From Sipunculus nudus (lineage: Eukaryota > Annelida > Sipuncula > Golfingiida > Sipunculidae), in the NCBI GenBank assembly GCA_026874595.1, contig CM049307.1, positions 55,633,870 to 55,697,869 on the forward strand: a stretch of 64,000 bases of DNA, written 5' to 3'. This document shows, piece after piece, positions 25,671 to 40,700 of the stretch. The notes under the pieces are model-generated. The model was not told where the DNA came from. It was given only the letters and a program-made list of their open reading frames with translations, and did no database searches. Numbering within the stretch: position 1 is the first letter of the stretch; each line of letters starts with the position of its first letter. The position numbers and the translations under genes are program-made.

Positions 25671-28600
25671 TATATATACAGGTGCTAATAAATACAAGCA
25701 TTGAGCAATCAATACAAACTATGTATACATATGTGATTGTGACCTTGGCAGGCATGGTGCATTATCAGTAATCAATTATCAGTTCATAACAAAGTTCATT
25801 CATCGTGATAACCTAAGGTGTTATCAGGGCTACCACAAGCCCTTCATATCAAATTACATACACTCTGTCAGGAATAATTTCCTGAGGTTGAAATGCTGAA
25901 AAAACAGGTAGAGTTATTTTTTATACACTAAGATTATACTTTGCTGTTTAACCTTATACATGTTTTATTAATTTTTTCTAATTAAAATGAAAATTCTTAT
26001 AAACCAGATATATGCTTGACCCATATAAAGATTATTTGTTTACATATTTATTCTTATGAAGTTAGAGTATAACTTTTATCTATTTTCTACCAATTGGCAT
26101 TTACTCAAACTATTTTCTCAACAGATGACCTCTTTCTTCGAAATCAGCTTTCAATTACAAACTGGTTGTGGCAGTGAACTAAACACAAGCAGTTACCATA
26201 TAAAGTCTCTTCATTCTACCATACTTTAATGTTATCTATTATTCGGTAATCCTGCAAAAATACCATTATAATCAACAAACAAACATGGGGGAACACAGGA
26301 GCCTCCTCAGCAGACCTTATTGACTCAGAAACTGCAATAACAGTATACATATAATATGTTTGGTATGAAAGTGTCAATAACCTGTTCACACATTTAAAAT
26401 CCATTGTATGGAGCTACAAGGTGAATGCCAACAATTTAATAGACCAGAGGAGTCTCTAAACCTCATGTTTATTTCATTAAACCCAAAGTAAAAATTTCTG
26501 TTATCACCTTTAAAAATATTTTCTGAAATATACTAGTACTTGGCAACAAATGTGAGAGTGTTTGACATATTAAACATACTTTTTGATTAACATGTTACAT
26601 AGTCCTTAAGGAAGTGAATATCCTGGTGCAAAAGATCTTATTTACTTAATATGTAGACATTTCTCTACACTGTCTGCAATTACTATGGAAACAGTTATAG
26701 AACTGTGTATATCATAGAAGACAAATGTACTACTATAAATATACTTCAACCTGTATCTTTTATTATATTTTCAATGGTTGTGTTGTGGATATACATGGAG
26801 AGAGATTTCTAACATTATTCTCTGTTCATTTATCAATGGATTTAAGAAATATTAAAAGTATTATTCATAAAGTATTTCTAGAAATCATTTGATACACATT
26901 TTTCTTTCTATTAATTATATGAAAAAATGAAAAACACTTAAGAAACTTAAGAAATCATATTGTTTTTTCAGCTTTTTGTAACAGAAATTCTTTAAAATTC
27001 ATTTTCAAATCTTGCTCTCTTATAAAACCAATAAAATGGTGGTAAGAAAAATTAGGCCTGTGCAATTCTCACAAAAAAGAATGGATCTGCAGGTCATGAA
27101 ACAGTATTTGAACTACTCTGATGAACTGCCAACATGGACCATAAGCAGCATTTTTTATGTGCTCAACAAGCTGAGGATTTATGCAACAGTAAGTCTGATA
27201 AGGGCAGGTCTTATGCTGAAATGGTTTTACTGCTAAAGACTTATGTTTTGGTCCAAAACTTGAAGAAACAAAGTCAACAAAGTCAGTGACCAAGATTCAA
27301 GTCTGTATGAGAAACTATCAAAAGTAACCTGTGTATCACCCTAAAAGTTCTTATATGAGCCCTGCAGTTGGGAAAATATACATATGGGTGACACATAATT
27401 GTAACGCTTAATTACACTCTAAATCTGCTAAACAGATCAAAACCTATGCACATACTACCATATTGAAGTTTATAATGATATTCATAACTAAAGTACAGCT
27501 CACCACATTGAAGGCCTATTCTGCCAGTCTTTGACAGTGTGTCAGCGCAGAAGTCCTGTTTTGCACTGATTTCACGTTTGAAGCGTTGGGAAACATGATT
27601 AAAGCTAGATACAGCACCTTCTGCAAAGTAAGGACAAGCACTACATGCAAATTACAAAAGCAAAACCAATGAAAAAGGCACAGTATTTTACAGATGCTTA
27701 TCTTCATGATCTATGGCTGCTCTTGGCTTTTTAACTATGGCCTATAAACATCAAGATATTGCTTGAGGTTCTGTATGGGTGCAGGTGGTTGGGTTTCTTT
27801 TAAAAGCAAAATTGAAGGAGTACGTCCTGATTCAATTTTGTTCTCAATTTAAAGTCAATAGTTCAATTTATTTGAAATGTTTATCTTTATAGTTTAGTAC
27901 AAAATATAAGAAAAGATTAGGTTCTCATATTTTAGAATGTTTAACTGAATAAAGGTCAAATTTAAAACTGTCACAATCAATATACTGTATAAAAACTTCA
28001 CACACAATTTTTCAATATACACCAGTTCATCACCTTTCTCAACCTTTGTTGTTACAAATGATTTCTTTTTCTCTGAAAACCTTTAATGGATCTAACAGAC
28101 GAATAATATTTTTCTTGTATGAGAAGCCATATCTCTTTAAGGTAGATACTTTTTTATGTTCAGCATGTAAAAAGGGCATTGCTTTTTCATGTGACCAATG
28201 ATCCTGACTGCCTGATATCAGATTTTAATCAGATCTAAAAACAAATCTGGAATTTATAATCTCTAAGTTACTCTTAAAGGCAGATTTTTGTTCCTAAGGT
28301 ATGAGTCAGGTTCATACTTTAGATTTCCCTTGTGGTACAATGTCTGACAAAACAGTACCACAGGGAGGGAAGAAAAAGTAGTGCAAGTAGATGCCAAGGC
28401 CGAGATCAGGATCTGGGCCTTGACATATAAAGCAAGACTTAGAATATTGTCCTTTTTCAAAATTACAAATAATCAGCAGGATCAGCTTTTAATCAAATTT
28501 CCACAATTGATATATTAAGGAGTTAATTATGTACCAGTTCAAGGAAACTTATCATATTGCAAAGGAGCCAAGATCAACCAGATCAAATCATATAAAATCA

Positions 28601-31600
28601 AACTTTATTGTAAGAAGATTTTCCCCAACTATAAGAATGTTATATACACAAGTTTTATATAAATGCCAAATTCATATATAAAATATGACTTTCAGAATGT
28701 GATAATTATAACCATCTAAAATCATAAATTTGATCAAGCGACCTGAATTAAAAGAACAATTTAATTCCAATTAATTTAATTCCTGTAATTGGGGATAATC
28801 ATCATAGCACCATATATGATGGTCCATTGTTTGAAAATGAAGTAATTATTACAAAAGTTGAATTGTATGTACTTCTATTTTTATTGAAAAATAATTAAAA
28901 CATGTATATTTTAAAAACACTGCCAACCACCACCAATAAACAAACATAATATCTCCTAAAAGCATTTAAAGCAAAAAATATAACAGTTCATTGCATTGGA
29001 GAAACAAAATAAAACATTTGAACTGTGGAATAAAGCAAATAAAAAAGATGAAGTAATCATCTATACAAATCATCTATACCAAGCATAATACAAGATAGAT
29101 TATGTAAAATATTTAAACCTGATTAAAGTAGATAACAATGAGTGCTAATTAATGCCAAGCATGATAAATGAGAGATCATACAACATATTTTTCACCTATA
29201 AGTTACAGTCAAAGGATAGGAAGCAAAGATAATGGGTACAAAAGCAATGGAAGCCTTGCAGGAAAGGAGGTGGGGAATATGCATGTATTATTTATATATA
29301 GGCTCAATATACATATGTTGCTGGGTAGGGTACCAGCATGAGTACACACAGGCGGTTCACAAATATGGCCAGTTCTCTGAACAACCCATGGTGAATGGCC
29401 CCGGAGGGACAGCCATCGCTGGACAGATGCCATATCAAACACACTTTCCATGAGGCTTAGCCAATGTCACCAATAATGCAATATTGTAACACCATTCTGC
29501 AATGTCAACATCTCCCCACACAGAAACTGAAATAAGGCTGCATAAGATTACATGTTGCTCTCCCTCCCTTCCATGGAAGAAATCCTGCAAGCCTGAAGAA
29601 AAGAATTCTTCACTTTTCTTCTTTACCAGAATAGCCAGTAATTTAACAAAATATCTGTTATTTATTTTCTCTTCAGGTGAAAGATATAAATATTTAAATA
29701 AATTTTATATGATGAAAACATATTTTAATCTTCCATGCCTAAAGCGTCATAGAGGACAGTTCACTAAGAAAATATTTCCTGAAGAAAGCTTGCATAAATG
29801 ATAATTAGACGATACACTGTAATCCCAAGAGAAATCTAAGTGCATTTAATGGAAATCTGAAGAGAGGTCAAAGACAAGTGGACTGATCAAACTCATGAAT
29901 ATTAATGAGAACTCTGGGCTGGATATTCCGCATGCGACATCCCCTTAAAAAATGTAGCACACTTAAATCTTCCACAGTGTTCTGTCTGTACCTGGTGACC
30001 TGGTAGCCGAGGTAATCTGCTAGTATGCTGGAGTGCGCATACATGACTTTGATAATCACAAACAAGAACTTACTGGCAAGTTGGTGGAGCTTTGTCAGGC
30101 AATATTCAACTCGGCAACCTGTTAAAATGCTGTACATGGGATTTGTTATATATCTCTGTCTGGATGCAAGGACTGGTGTGTTTCATTCATCAGCTTGACC
30201 ATGTACTCAAAAGACAGGGGCAATATGAATTTAAACCAAAACAGCCTCCTTTAAACACAGGCAGGGTTCCGACAAATATTTGGAATTCCTTTTCAAGTTC
30301 CTTTTTGCATGGCCTCCCATAGACATTCCTTTACCTGTCTGATCCTCCATTATTTTTTCCATTTTTATTCACATATTTCATACATTTAAATTGTTATTGT
30401 TAACAAAAAATACTGAGACCTATGATAACAGGTAAACTAAAACATGTCTTTTTTCCAATTGGTCTGCATATAACAGAGGTAAATTCATGGTCTTTTCAAT
30501 GAAACTTTAAAGTCAACCAAGTTCAAACACTTTCCAGGCAATGAAATACATCAGCAACTTTCAAGTTTTTTTAAGCATATGTTAAGCCTAGGTCTCACTT
30601 ACCAGTACCATTAAAACCACCTGATTGGATTGCAGCAATATTACCAAGGCCTAGATATTCAATACAGACACGGAACAAGGGGAGGGGGGGGTTGGGGGCC
30701 AGACCCCCCCCCCCTTCTCTTAACCAAGAACTTTTTTGGGCAAATCTTATGCATGACGGGGGGTTTTGGGGTTGAGACACCCCCCCCCTGCTCTTAACCA
30801 ACGACCTTTTATTAGACAATTTTTTTTGCATGACACCAGTTGACTGCTCCCTGCAAAAAATCCTGGATCCGCGCCTGCAATATAATTACCAAGGTCTGTC
30901 TGGACACAGAATTAGGAGTTTCTAACGATTGTAACTAATGTCAAAACTGGAACTCTGTATACCTAGCTGCAAGGCCTAAAAAACAGATGGATATATAGAT
31001 GTTTGGCAAATATCCATCACTACAGGTCATTATAAGCTGTCACCATGGCTGAAAACAAGGGAATGTGCACAAAGTTGCATATTATAAAATTTGGAAGAGT
31101 AATGTATTAAAAGGGAGCAATGTATAAGGCTGTACTCACCACAAGAAAGTAAACTTCTGACAGCATTTGAGACAAGTTGTCCAGATAATGAAGAAGGAGT
31201 GGCACATTTTATTTTGTCTAAGTCTTGCACAATTGTGTTTTGGTTGCTGGACAGCCAAACTTGAAGCCATGCCAGATGACAGTCACATGCAAATGGGTTA
31301 CCACCTAGATACCTGTAATAAAAAAAAGTCAAATACTCTTTCCAGAATGTCTAATTAAGATAGAACCTAATTTCTAAAGCCTTTACAGAACTCTTATTTT
31401 TCTCCCATGAGCCAGAAAGCTGTAAGTCGTAAACGCCTTCAAATTTTTAAAGGTAGTTCATGAGTGTAAAAAGAGATTTGTATGCACTGCATGTAAAGTT
31501 TATATCACTATTTATAGATAGAACAATTAATTTTGTTAATTTATTGGTTTACCATCCAAGGGCACATGACCTGGAATGTGAGGGTACTACCGGTAATTAA

Positions 31601-33544
31601 ATACAAATCCCTAACAGCAGAACTTCCTGACTTCTAGTCAGTAGTAGCAATCAACCAAATTATCAAGGTAAACTGAAAATACTTACTTGTTATACTTAAC
31701 ATTGAATCAAGGTTTATGGAGAAAAAAAATATATTATTGCCTGCCTTCCCTGGTTTCTGATAAAAACTGCCCGAGAACCCATACCTTTTTTTTGGCCTTA
31801 CAGTTATTTTTTCTGTTGCTGTAAGACAATGTTAAATACCACAGTATCATTCAAATAAGATATGTCAAACATGTCAGATCAGATAACCAACCCTAAGTAC
31901 ACATTAACATTGCAGAGTTTATTTGGATCTGAAAAGCAGTCATACACTAAAATATATGAGTAATCCAAATTTGGACACTGACTGCTTGATAAAAACTCTT
32001 GCTTTAACACAATGAATGTTGACTCAATGTCAGTTAAAGTACTTCTTTTATTTACTTTCATACTCAATATATAGCAAATGCATGCAAAAGTGTTGAGGAA
32101 CATCCATTCTTGACTTTTTCATTCACTATATTCTGATAGTATTACTGGAACCATGGTCCAGAGTACTGGTATACAGTATCACAAATACAGAGTACACTTT
32201 TCATTGTGTATGAGTTAAGCTTGATAATACAAATTTCTGAAGAATTTGGGTGCAAAACATTCCATAAAAAATATATATATATGTAATTTGCATTTATGGA
32301 TCAAGTAGTATACTTACAAAGAGTTCAGTTGAGCAAATTGTCTTAAATAATGTTGTGTTATGGTGTTCAAATGGTTGCCTGAAAGGTTCCTGAAACAGAA
32401 ATAAAATATGTTACCACATTATGCCATAAAAATAACCATAGCATTATCTTTTATATACACAAAGAAGTCTATCCTAAATTTATTCATAATTGTGCATGAT
32501 ATCTATTTCAGAGAAAGTTGATTTTTATTCTGTTTAATGGGCTTGAAATCCAAGATGTTCCATGCAAAACTATTTAATTTTCTATAACATACTGCAGATT
32601 TGGGCAGTGTACCAGTAACATACCAGTATACATATATATTTTTTGGGGGGTTTCATAGTATTTATAATCAAGTATATCAAACCAGCAGTCCTTTCTGGAC
32701 AATAATTTTCTACCTTAGAGACTTGCATATCTATTTGTTTCTCTGAGTTATCCAAATTAAATAAATACTTAAAATTACTGTTTGTTTGCAGTTATAAATG
32801 TTACAATGTAATAATTAATAATGTGCTTAATGAACTGAGCAACATCTTAGATCACCATTAATAAATCATTGAAATGTTTCCCAACTGGGCAAACATCACA
32901 GCCTGTATCGAATACTGTCTGAAAACAGATATATATCATCATATTTATTTTGAGGCTTGTCATCCAACAAGTTATAAATATGGAGTACAATGATCATTTG
33001 TATTAGGAGCAGATAAATTCCAGCTGAGTCACTGACAACACATGTAAGTTGTATAACACCATGTGAATCTCAATGGAATACACAAGACCCTTTATCTTTG
33101 AATTATAAGCCGTTCGTAACAGGTTCTTTTACAGAGATAGAAAACTGAATGGTTATGAATCCTGATGCAAAGTTAAAGTTGCATTGGTGACATCTATTTA
33201 ATATTTAATAGCCTGTATAACAAATGTTGGTCTAAGAAAAATATTATATTGTATAAATTTTCCCTAGATTCTTCCTTGTAATCCCTTATAAATAATACAG
33301 TCTGGATTTTTTAATAAATTCATCTGGCATGTACAGTGAAATAATGAATTGAAAATTTTTATTCTACTTTAATTGTTTAAAACAATCTTTAAATGGAATG
33401 ACAAATCATAACAATTTTCAACTTGCAATTTCCCTGTTAATAAATACTTCTTATCTGTTGCTTCTTCTGTCAGGCATTTACCATGATTTGGTCATGTGCT
33501 TGAGATCACTCAGACAACTCACCAGCCCCACCCTACCCAATAAA

Positions 33545-33617
<73 letters not shown>

Positions 33618-36600
33618 TGTTCCTTAACTCTGTGTAGTAGACAAACATTTTAGGGATCTCAATTTAGAAACAAGTCTTAACCAAATAATGGTAGTTTCCT
33701 TATCAAAGTGGAGGCAGTAAAATAAAATAAAATAAATATTTCCTTGCTAGTCACCGAGTCTCCTGTTCAAGTTAATGACAAGCAGGCCATTAAGAGAACA
33801 TTAAACTGGTATAACTCAGTCCTGTCCTGTTTGTGGTAGCTGGGAAGTAACATGGCACAACAGGGGTTTATACCTGGCTGGAGGTATTAAACATCTTCAT
33901 TTAATGCTTATCATGACCAATATTAATTTCATCTGATTTGTGTGTTCATTAAGAAATAACTGTTTTCATTATGGGTCACACAAAAAATTAAATAAAGCAC
34001 CGGTAGATACTAATCATGAACTACTCTTAGCAATTAATTTTTTAAGAAAATTTCATGACAACAAAGATTTCATTTTGGATTCATTTCCTTATATTATATT
34101 TTTAGGGAAAATTTCAAAAAGAAATTTCAAACTGATTTGCAATACCAGTTTTATTCAGACACAGTTTCAATACTATATAAATGTGACAAAGTAAGTGTGC
34201 AATTATGAAATACTCTATGATATGAATTATATTGTACATACCCACATTCTGTGGTTGGCCTCATATTCACGAGGCTGAAATTTCGCGATTTCTCCATTTG
34301 ATTATGTTTCGCGAGGATTTCATTTTGCGATCTCACCAGAACCTATATCAAATCTTTGGTAAAGCCTAACCTGTGTGTATTATAAAATGAAAATAAGTCA
34401 TGAGTTTGTGATATTCTTCTCATATAACGATGGGCCCGTACACACATGCAGCACAGGTCGTTTAGTTCAAATTTAAGGGAACGTTTTCCCAATATCTGCA
34501 TGGATGTAACTTATTTTAAAATTTCTCACTGTTCTAACCTATCCCCATACCAGTATTGACTACATTAAATAAGAAGGTCATACTCAAATTGGCTATTATT
34601 CCCAAGGGTTTCTTTTTCGCGATTATTTCCCATTCGCGAATATCGCGAAATCAAAACCCTCGCAAACAAAAAGGCAACCACAGTATATGATATTGTTATG
34701 GAGTGAGAAAGGGTGTATATGTGACTTGACATATATTTAAAGGAATATTTCAATATTTCATCTAAAACTTACTTTAGAGGCAAATAAAAATCAATCTTGG
34801 TTTCAGTCTGTTCTGATATTCAGACAGAGCCAAAGAATTATTAATGTTCATGACAGATGACCAAGTATCTAATGGTAATTCAGTATGTTTGTAGAGCCTA
34901 AATGTTCTCTCCCAAATTAGCTCTAAATTGGTTTCTATGATGAGGCAGGCAGATTATGTTTATAAGAGTTTGGAAATAGGACTTGTAGGTCAGTCTATAA
35001 CTGAATATATTGGTATATAGTTTTTTATATTGAAATTAGCATTTCACTTGCAATATTTTATCTGTAGGTTTTTGTTTTATAAACAGCATTAAACAATGCA
35101 GTATATGCTATTTATATAGGTGATTAGCAGGATATCATCACAGACAAATCAATAAGAGATCTTTTAATCAGCACACATCAATACTCTAAATACACTTCAA
35201 GCTGGGCCACTGTCAGTGATACTTGTGTTGCTATTCTTGTTACTGTGTGGTCAGGGTTGAACACACTTTATGTTATCTTATCATGAATAGTAAACCACAG
35301 GTTGCACAGGCATTTAAAAGAAGTGACATAAAATGCTAACATGAAAAATTAGTGATTTAGCCCCTCCTGCATAATAAACATCCACTAGAATATGTCTCGA
35401 GTGGGGCAAAACTCATATAAACAATTATATATAAACCAAAAGCAAAATCTAGTTTACAGTGATTCCTTTACCTGAAATATGCTAAAATGTAATAATAAAT
35501 AAAGTTTTATGTGCTCTTTTTGTTCTAGTTTGTTCTGTTGTGGTATACTTAGATGTGATTTGTAACAGTTGATGCATATAAAAACCTATTTTGTTATTAA
35601 TAAGATCAGGAGCAGTTAGCTAGTAACATCAATAAAATGCAAAGCCAACTGTGGCATCCTTTTGATGAAACCTGTCACTGCAAAATGTCATTCATTAATC
35701 TGCCTCATATACACAGTTAGCTCAGTGATTTTGCACAGAATAGGAGCTGATGAACCATCACACGTGCTCTGAATGATTCAAAACAAATCTTGTGCTGTTC
35801 TGCACCAGTCAAGACATCTTTGGTTTATCGGATATTATATTACCCTTCTTTTGAAACCATGATATTTACCGTTACTTTATTTCAATTTGGCCAAGATGAT
35901 ATCACAATTGGCTTAAACTCAGCCACTGTTACCTGGCTATGTAACTGGTCATTGGAAATCAAGAGCAAATTTTATGCAAATTACAACTTCAGCAGGTCAC
36001 TACGACATATAAATCTAAAGATATAATCTACTTATCATTGAATATTCCAATAACAAAAGTAACTAGAATACGGGTAGTCGACAAGCGACTACTTGTATCC
36101 GCCTAAATCAGAGTGGAACGGGTGAAGTGTTGCATATCAGCATGGATGTCTGCAGCCAAATTGTGTATGTAGGTTGCGCTACCTACCAAAAAACCCAGAA
36201 AGCCGTCCAAGTTGTATACATATGCAAAATTTAAGGCAGATAAGTCAAACCACTATATTGTATATGAGTGATTTGTGCCCTTGGCAGACAAACAGATGGA
36301 CGCTGTGCAAAAAAGGGTTGCAGGTGGCGCCACCAGTTTAGCGTATGATAAAGAGCTTTGTGAGAACTATACACATGCAAAATTTTGGCCCAATTGGTCA
36401 AACTGTTCCCTAGATATGAGCTTGGATGTCTGCAGCGTAAACTTGATTGTAGGTGGCGCCACCTGTCATAAAATCAGATAAGCTATCCAGGATGTATACG
36501 CATGCCAAATTTCAGGTGAATTAGTCAAGTCACTGCAGAGATATGAGTGATTTTAACCCAAGGCAGACGAACAGATGGACACTGTGCAAACATGGTTGCA

Positions 36601-37703
36601 GGTGGCGCCACCATTTTTGGTGTATGTTATAAAGCTCTCCAAGGGCTACATTTGTGCAAAAAAATTTTCCTGATCAATCAAACGGTTCCTGAGATATGAG
36701 CTTGGATGTCTGCAGCGTAAACATGAATGTAGGTGGCGCCACCTGTCATAAAATCAGAAAAGCTATCCAGGATGTATACGCATGCCAAATTTCAGGTGAA
36801 TTAGTCAAGTCACTGCAGAGATATGAGTGATTTTAACCCAAGGCAGACAAACAGATGGACACTGTACAAACATGGTTGCAGGTAGTGGCACCATTTTTGG
36901 TGTATGTTATAAAGCTCTCCAAGGGCTACATTTGTGCAAAAGAATTTTCCTGATCGGTCAAACGGTTCCCGAGATATGAGCTTGGATGTCTGCAGCGTGA
37001 ACGTGAATTTAGGTGGCGCCACCTGTCATAAAATCAGATAAGCTATCCAGGATGTATACGCATGCCAAATTTCAGGTGAATTAGTCAAGTCACTGCAGAG
37101 ATATGAGTGATTTTAACCCAAGGCAGACGAACAGATGGACACTGTGCAAACATGGTTGCAGGTGGCGCCACCATTTTTGGTGTATGTTATAAAGCTCTCC
37201 AAGGGCTACATTTGTGCAAAAGAATTTTCCTGATCGGTCAAACGGTTCCCGAGATATGAGCTTGGATGTCTGCAGCGTCAATGTGAATGTAGGTGGCGCC
37301 ACCTGTCATAAAATCAGAAAAGCTATCCAGGATGTTTGCGCATGCCGAATTTCAGGTGAATTAGTCAAGTCACTGCAGAGATATGAGTGATTTTAACCCA
37401 AGGCAGACGAACAGATGGACACTGTGCAAACATGGTTGCAGGTGGCGCCACCATTTTTGGTGTATGTTATAAAGCTCTCCGAGGGCTACATTTGTGCAAA
37501 AAAATTTTCCTGATCGGTCAAACGGTTCCCGAGATATGTGGGTTTATGTGTGGAAACAGACGCACAAACGGACGCAGAGCGCAGAGGAAAGGTCAGAGGT
37601 CAAAACAAAATCGGGGCGCAGCAGTTCACATGTGACCCGAACATAATCCCGGGTTTCGGAAAATTCCGCCCAGCGGTTACGGAGGAGTTCTCCGGACACC
37701 TAC

Positions 37704-37740
<37 letters not shown>

Positions 37741-40700
37741 CCAGCTGAAAACATAGTATCCGCAAAACTCTGTTTTGGCGGATACAAATATTTCATGTTA
37801 ATGAAGGGTCCTTGCTCTGAACATGCACCTGATCTAAGAGCTTAATCCAGTGCTAGGTTCAAGTTTATCAATGGATCAAAAAATCTCCTCTTCACATATT
37901 TATTTCTTGATAAACATAATTTATAATAATCATCATACTGGAGAAAAGGGTTTTAATTATTATGTGCTGTTTCAAGTTTCAACAGGTAATTTTGATGTAC
38001 TGAATTATCTGTGATTCATTCACTGAATATTACTGTCTCATGTATCTGTGAAATGACGCAGTCTGGAACCAAGATTTTTTAATATTTTAATTTATGCATT
38101 CTCTCCAAACACTGACATTTTGTAAATGTATACAGAAAGACCTAAAAAAAGACAGCATGCATAATATCATTCCTTAAGGATTAAAGAAAACATTGCTGGA
38201 GCATTTCCAACAGTCCCGAAATGCCAGATGTCATCACTGGGAATCCCCTAATATCACACCAGCATTTGTGTGTAGACCTATCAATTATTACAGACTATTA
38301 AGAAATTATCTTTCTGGAGATTATAGGGTGTGCGAAGTAATAGAGGGTAAAAACTGATGTAGACATTATGCTATATATATATGTGTAAAGCCTAAATATT
38401 TGAACATATCAAATTATCTGAAGATCTCATTCTGTAACCTGTATGTGTGCCGACTGCTGATGAAGTTATAAACTTAAGAATATATGATGATGCACAAAAA
38501 ATATAATATTCGATCAGAATCCATTGATGCCAAATATATTAAACTTGCTTAGTGTCTGAAGCAGCAGACCAGCCAATAGTCTGAACATAATTAAAAAGTT
38601 ATAATTTTGAGGATCCATTTGTACTGCATATATCAAATATATATTCCATTTTAACATGGCAAATGCACACCTTTTTCATACTGGAAATGGTTTGTTTATT
38701 CAAACAACAATTTAGTCAGTTAAACCAAATAGATTTGACATTCTGGTCTGCATATGGCTGTACAGGACAGTGTTTCTTTATTCACAATACAAGATGGCAA
38801 TAAGAAATCATTTGGCGAATCTTGTGCTTTACATAATACACAGCAAGAGATAATCCTACTCTATTTTGATTAATGCAGGGGCAGATTAAGGGGGCACAGG
38901 GTGTGCGCCCTCTCCCCTTTTCCTACCAAAAATATCTGGAAAAAAAGAAAAATTGGACTTGAATACTGGAAAACAGAGCCAAATTTCACATCATGATGCT
39001 TTTAAATTAACTCCAGATTGCATGATCAATACCTATATTTTCACAGTTTCTATGCATCACCCCTGTTAGCTTAAATCAGGTTTTTCATAAGATCTGCAGT
39101 AGGCAAATATTTGTTCTCAAATTATTTGCTTAGATCACAGACTCTCGAGAGTTTGGATGTTCATAACAGTCCTATTGCTGTACGAATAAATGTAATTTTT
39201 GGCGCTGCACTATAAAGAAGACAATCTGAAATGATAAAAGTGGTACCAATCTGAATACACAAACCTGCTTTGAAATTGTGATTGGTTAATTAAAGATTTA
39301 TTTCCCCTTCTTTCACTGGAAAATATATTTATCAAAGCACTGGGATTTTTTTATCAAATTTTAGCAAGAAACTGATGTTGGAGAATTGCCATATAAAAAA
39401 ATGTTCTTGTTAAATACATGAAGTATATGAGTGTTATCTGTATTTATATAATTTAACAAATCTAATTCAAGCTTTATACAATTCAGCAACACAGCTACAG
39501 CTCCTGACCTATTTGAATATTTTACAGCTTTTGGCAAGAGCCAAATTTTCTTATTAAATCATTCAACAATAAACTAAATAAACTCAGTTGCACAAGCCAA
39601 ACAACCATGTCTATAGACATTTTTAACATGAAGTAAATCAATAATACATGAACAAAATGAAGGTCACATCCATAATAAATGAACCAATATTGAAAGAATT
39701 AAATAAAGAATGAAGGTCATATCTTGTTAACTGGAGATAAATAAATTAGTAAAACTATAACTGTAGTTATAGACTACATAAACCTCCACTAAAATAATAA
39801 CTCAAATTTTCATGTGATATTGTGGACATACCATAGTGTTAAACTAACCAACCCTGTTCAGGTTCACAGGAAAGCTCTTGATCAAAGCCATGCTTTAATA
39901 CCTGAAGAATGAATGGGCTTGTATTGCCGGACAAATGTATTATGGCAATTCAGATTGCCTCCAAAAAATTAATGGATTGTTTCTTGGGCATTTCCCTTAA
40001 ACACTTCACAGTTTTATTTAAACCAGTTAAGGTAATTTTGTGTCAAATTGCTAACAGACAAACCAATAATGGGGAAAATACAATACCTTGCCATCTGGTA
40101 AGGGTATAAATTAATGATAAATGATGGTCAGATTATATCACTTAAGTTACTGAAAGAATTTATACCAATTAAATGTTCTGATTCAATAACAATTGAAGGT
40201 CAAATCATAAAACTTTAAAGTTAAATGAATCAGTAAAATAATATAGTTGCACATTAAATAATGTAAGTGATTGCTTAAATGATAAATGTAAGTCAAATCA
40301 AAATAGGCTAATTTGAAGTCTACAATGAAATGACAATAAAATAAGGTCACATCTGAAATGTGCAATAATTAGTAGGCCCACAAAGGCATGTAGTATCCTA
40401 TCCTTAATATAATAACAAGGCATTCACGAGTGAACAACAACAACAAAAAAATAAATGAAATTTTAAAGCCTTTCACATTTTCAGCAAAATTTCAAAATGA
40501 ATATTTATAAAACAAAAATAATCAATAAACTGAAATGACACATGAAGGACAAATTATATAAATGATATGTACTTACATGTGAGTGATACTGTCTGCGGTG
40601 GGAAGACTTTCTAATGGCGGAACATCTGCGAGTCCCTGCCCGGCGCAATCCACCATACATGTATTGTTTGGGCTAACACGCGCGCACCTGCATACTGCCG

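Larger units (their letters stand above)
36074..37790 (+). mobile_element. 1.7-kb non-autonomous element with terminal repeats, internal 280-bp array and 3' hairpin (pearl/Helentron-like)
   Basis: The left end has a hairpin (GTAGTCG, ACAAG, CGACTAC, 36074-36092), then TTGTATCCGCC. The right end carries TTGTATCCGCC in reverse complement (37777-37787), both followed inward by an AAA...CAGAGT word. The right end is also a strong stem-loop: GTATCCGC, AAAAC, TCT, GTTTT, G, GCGGATAC. Between them lie five 280-bp tandem units and a (CGG)11 tract. Inverted ends, a central satellite array, a microsatellite and a 3' stem-loop are features of bivalve 'pearl' and Helentron-associated elements. No ORF of its own. 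Assignment is inference. Confidence 0.7.

Noticed and set aside
31600-31690. Second tRNA-derived SINE near 31.6 kb
   Set aside because: Only a weak A-box-like word; no B-box at the required distance.
36281-37545. CRISPR-like regular array
   Set aside because: The units are contiguous 280-bp satellites without unique spacers, in an animal genome.
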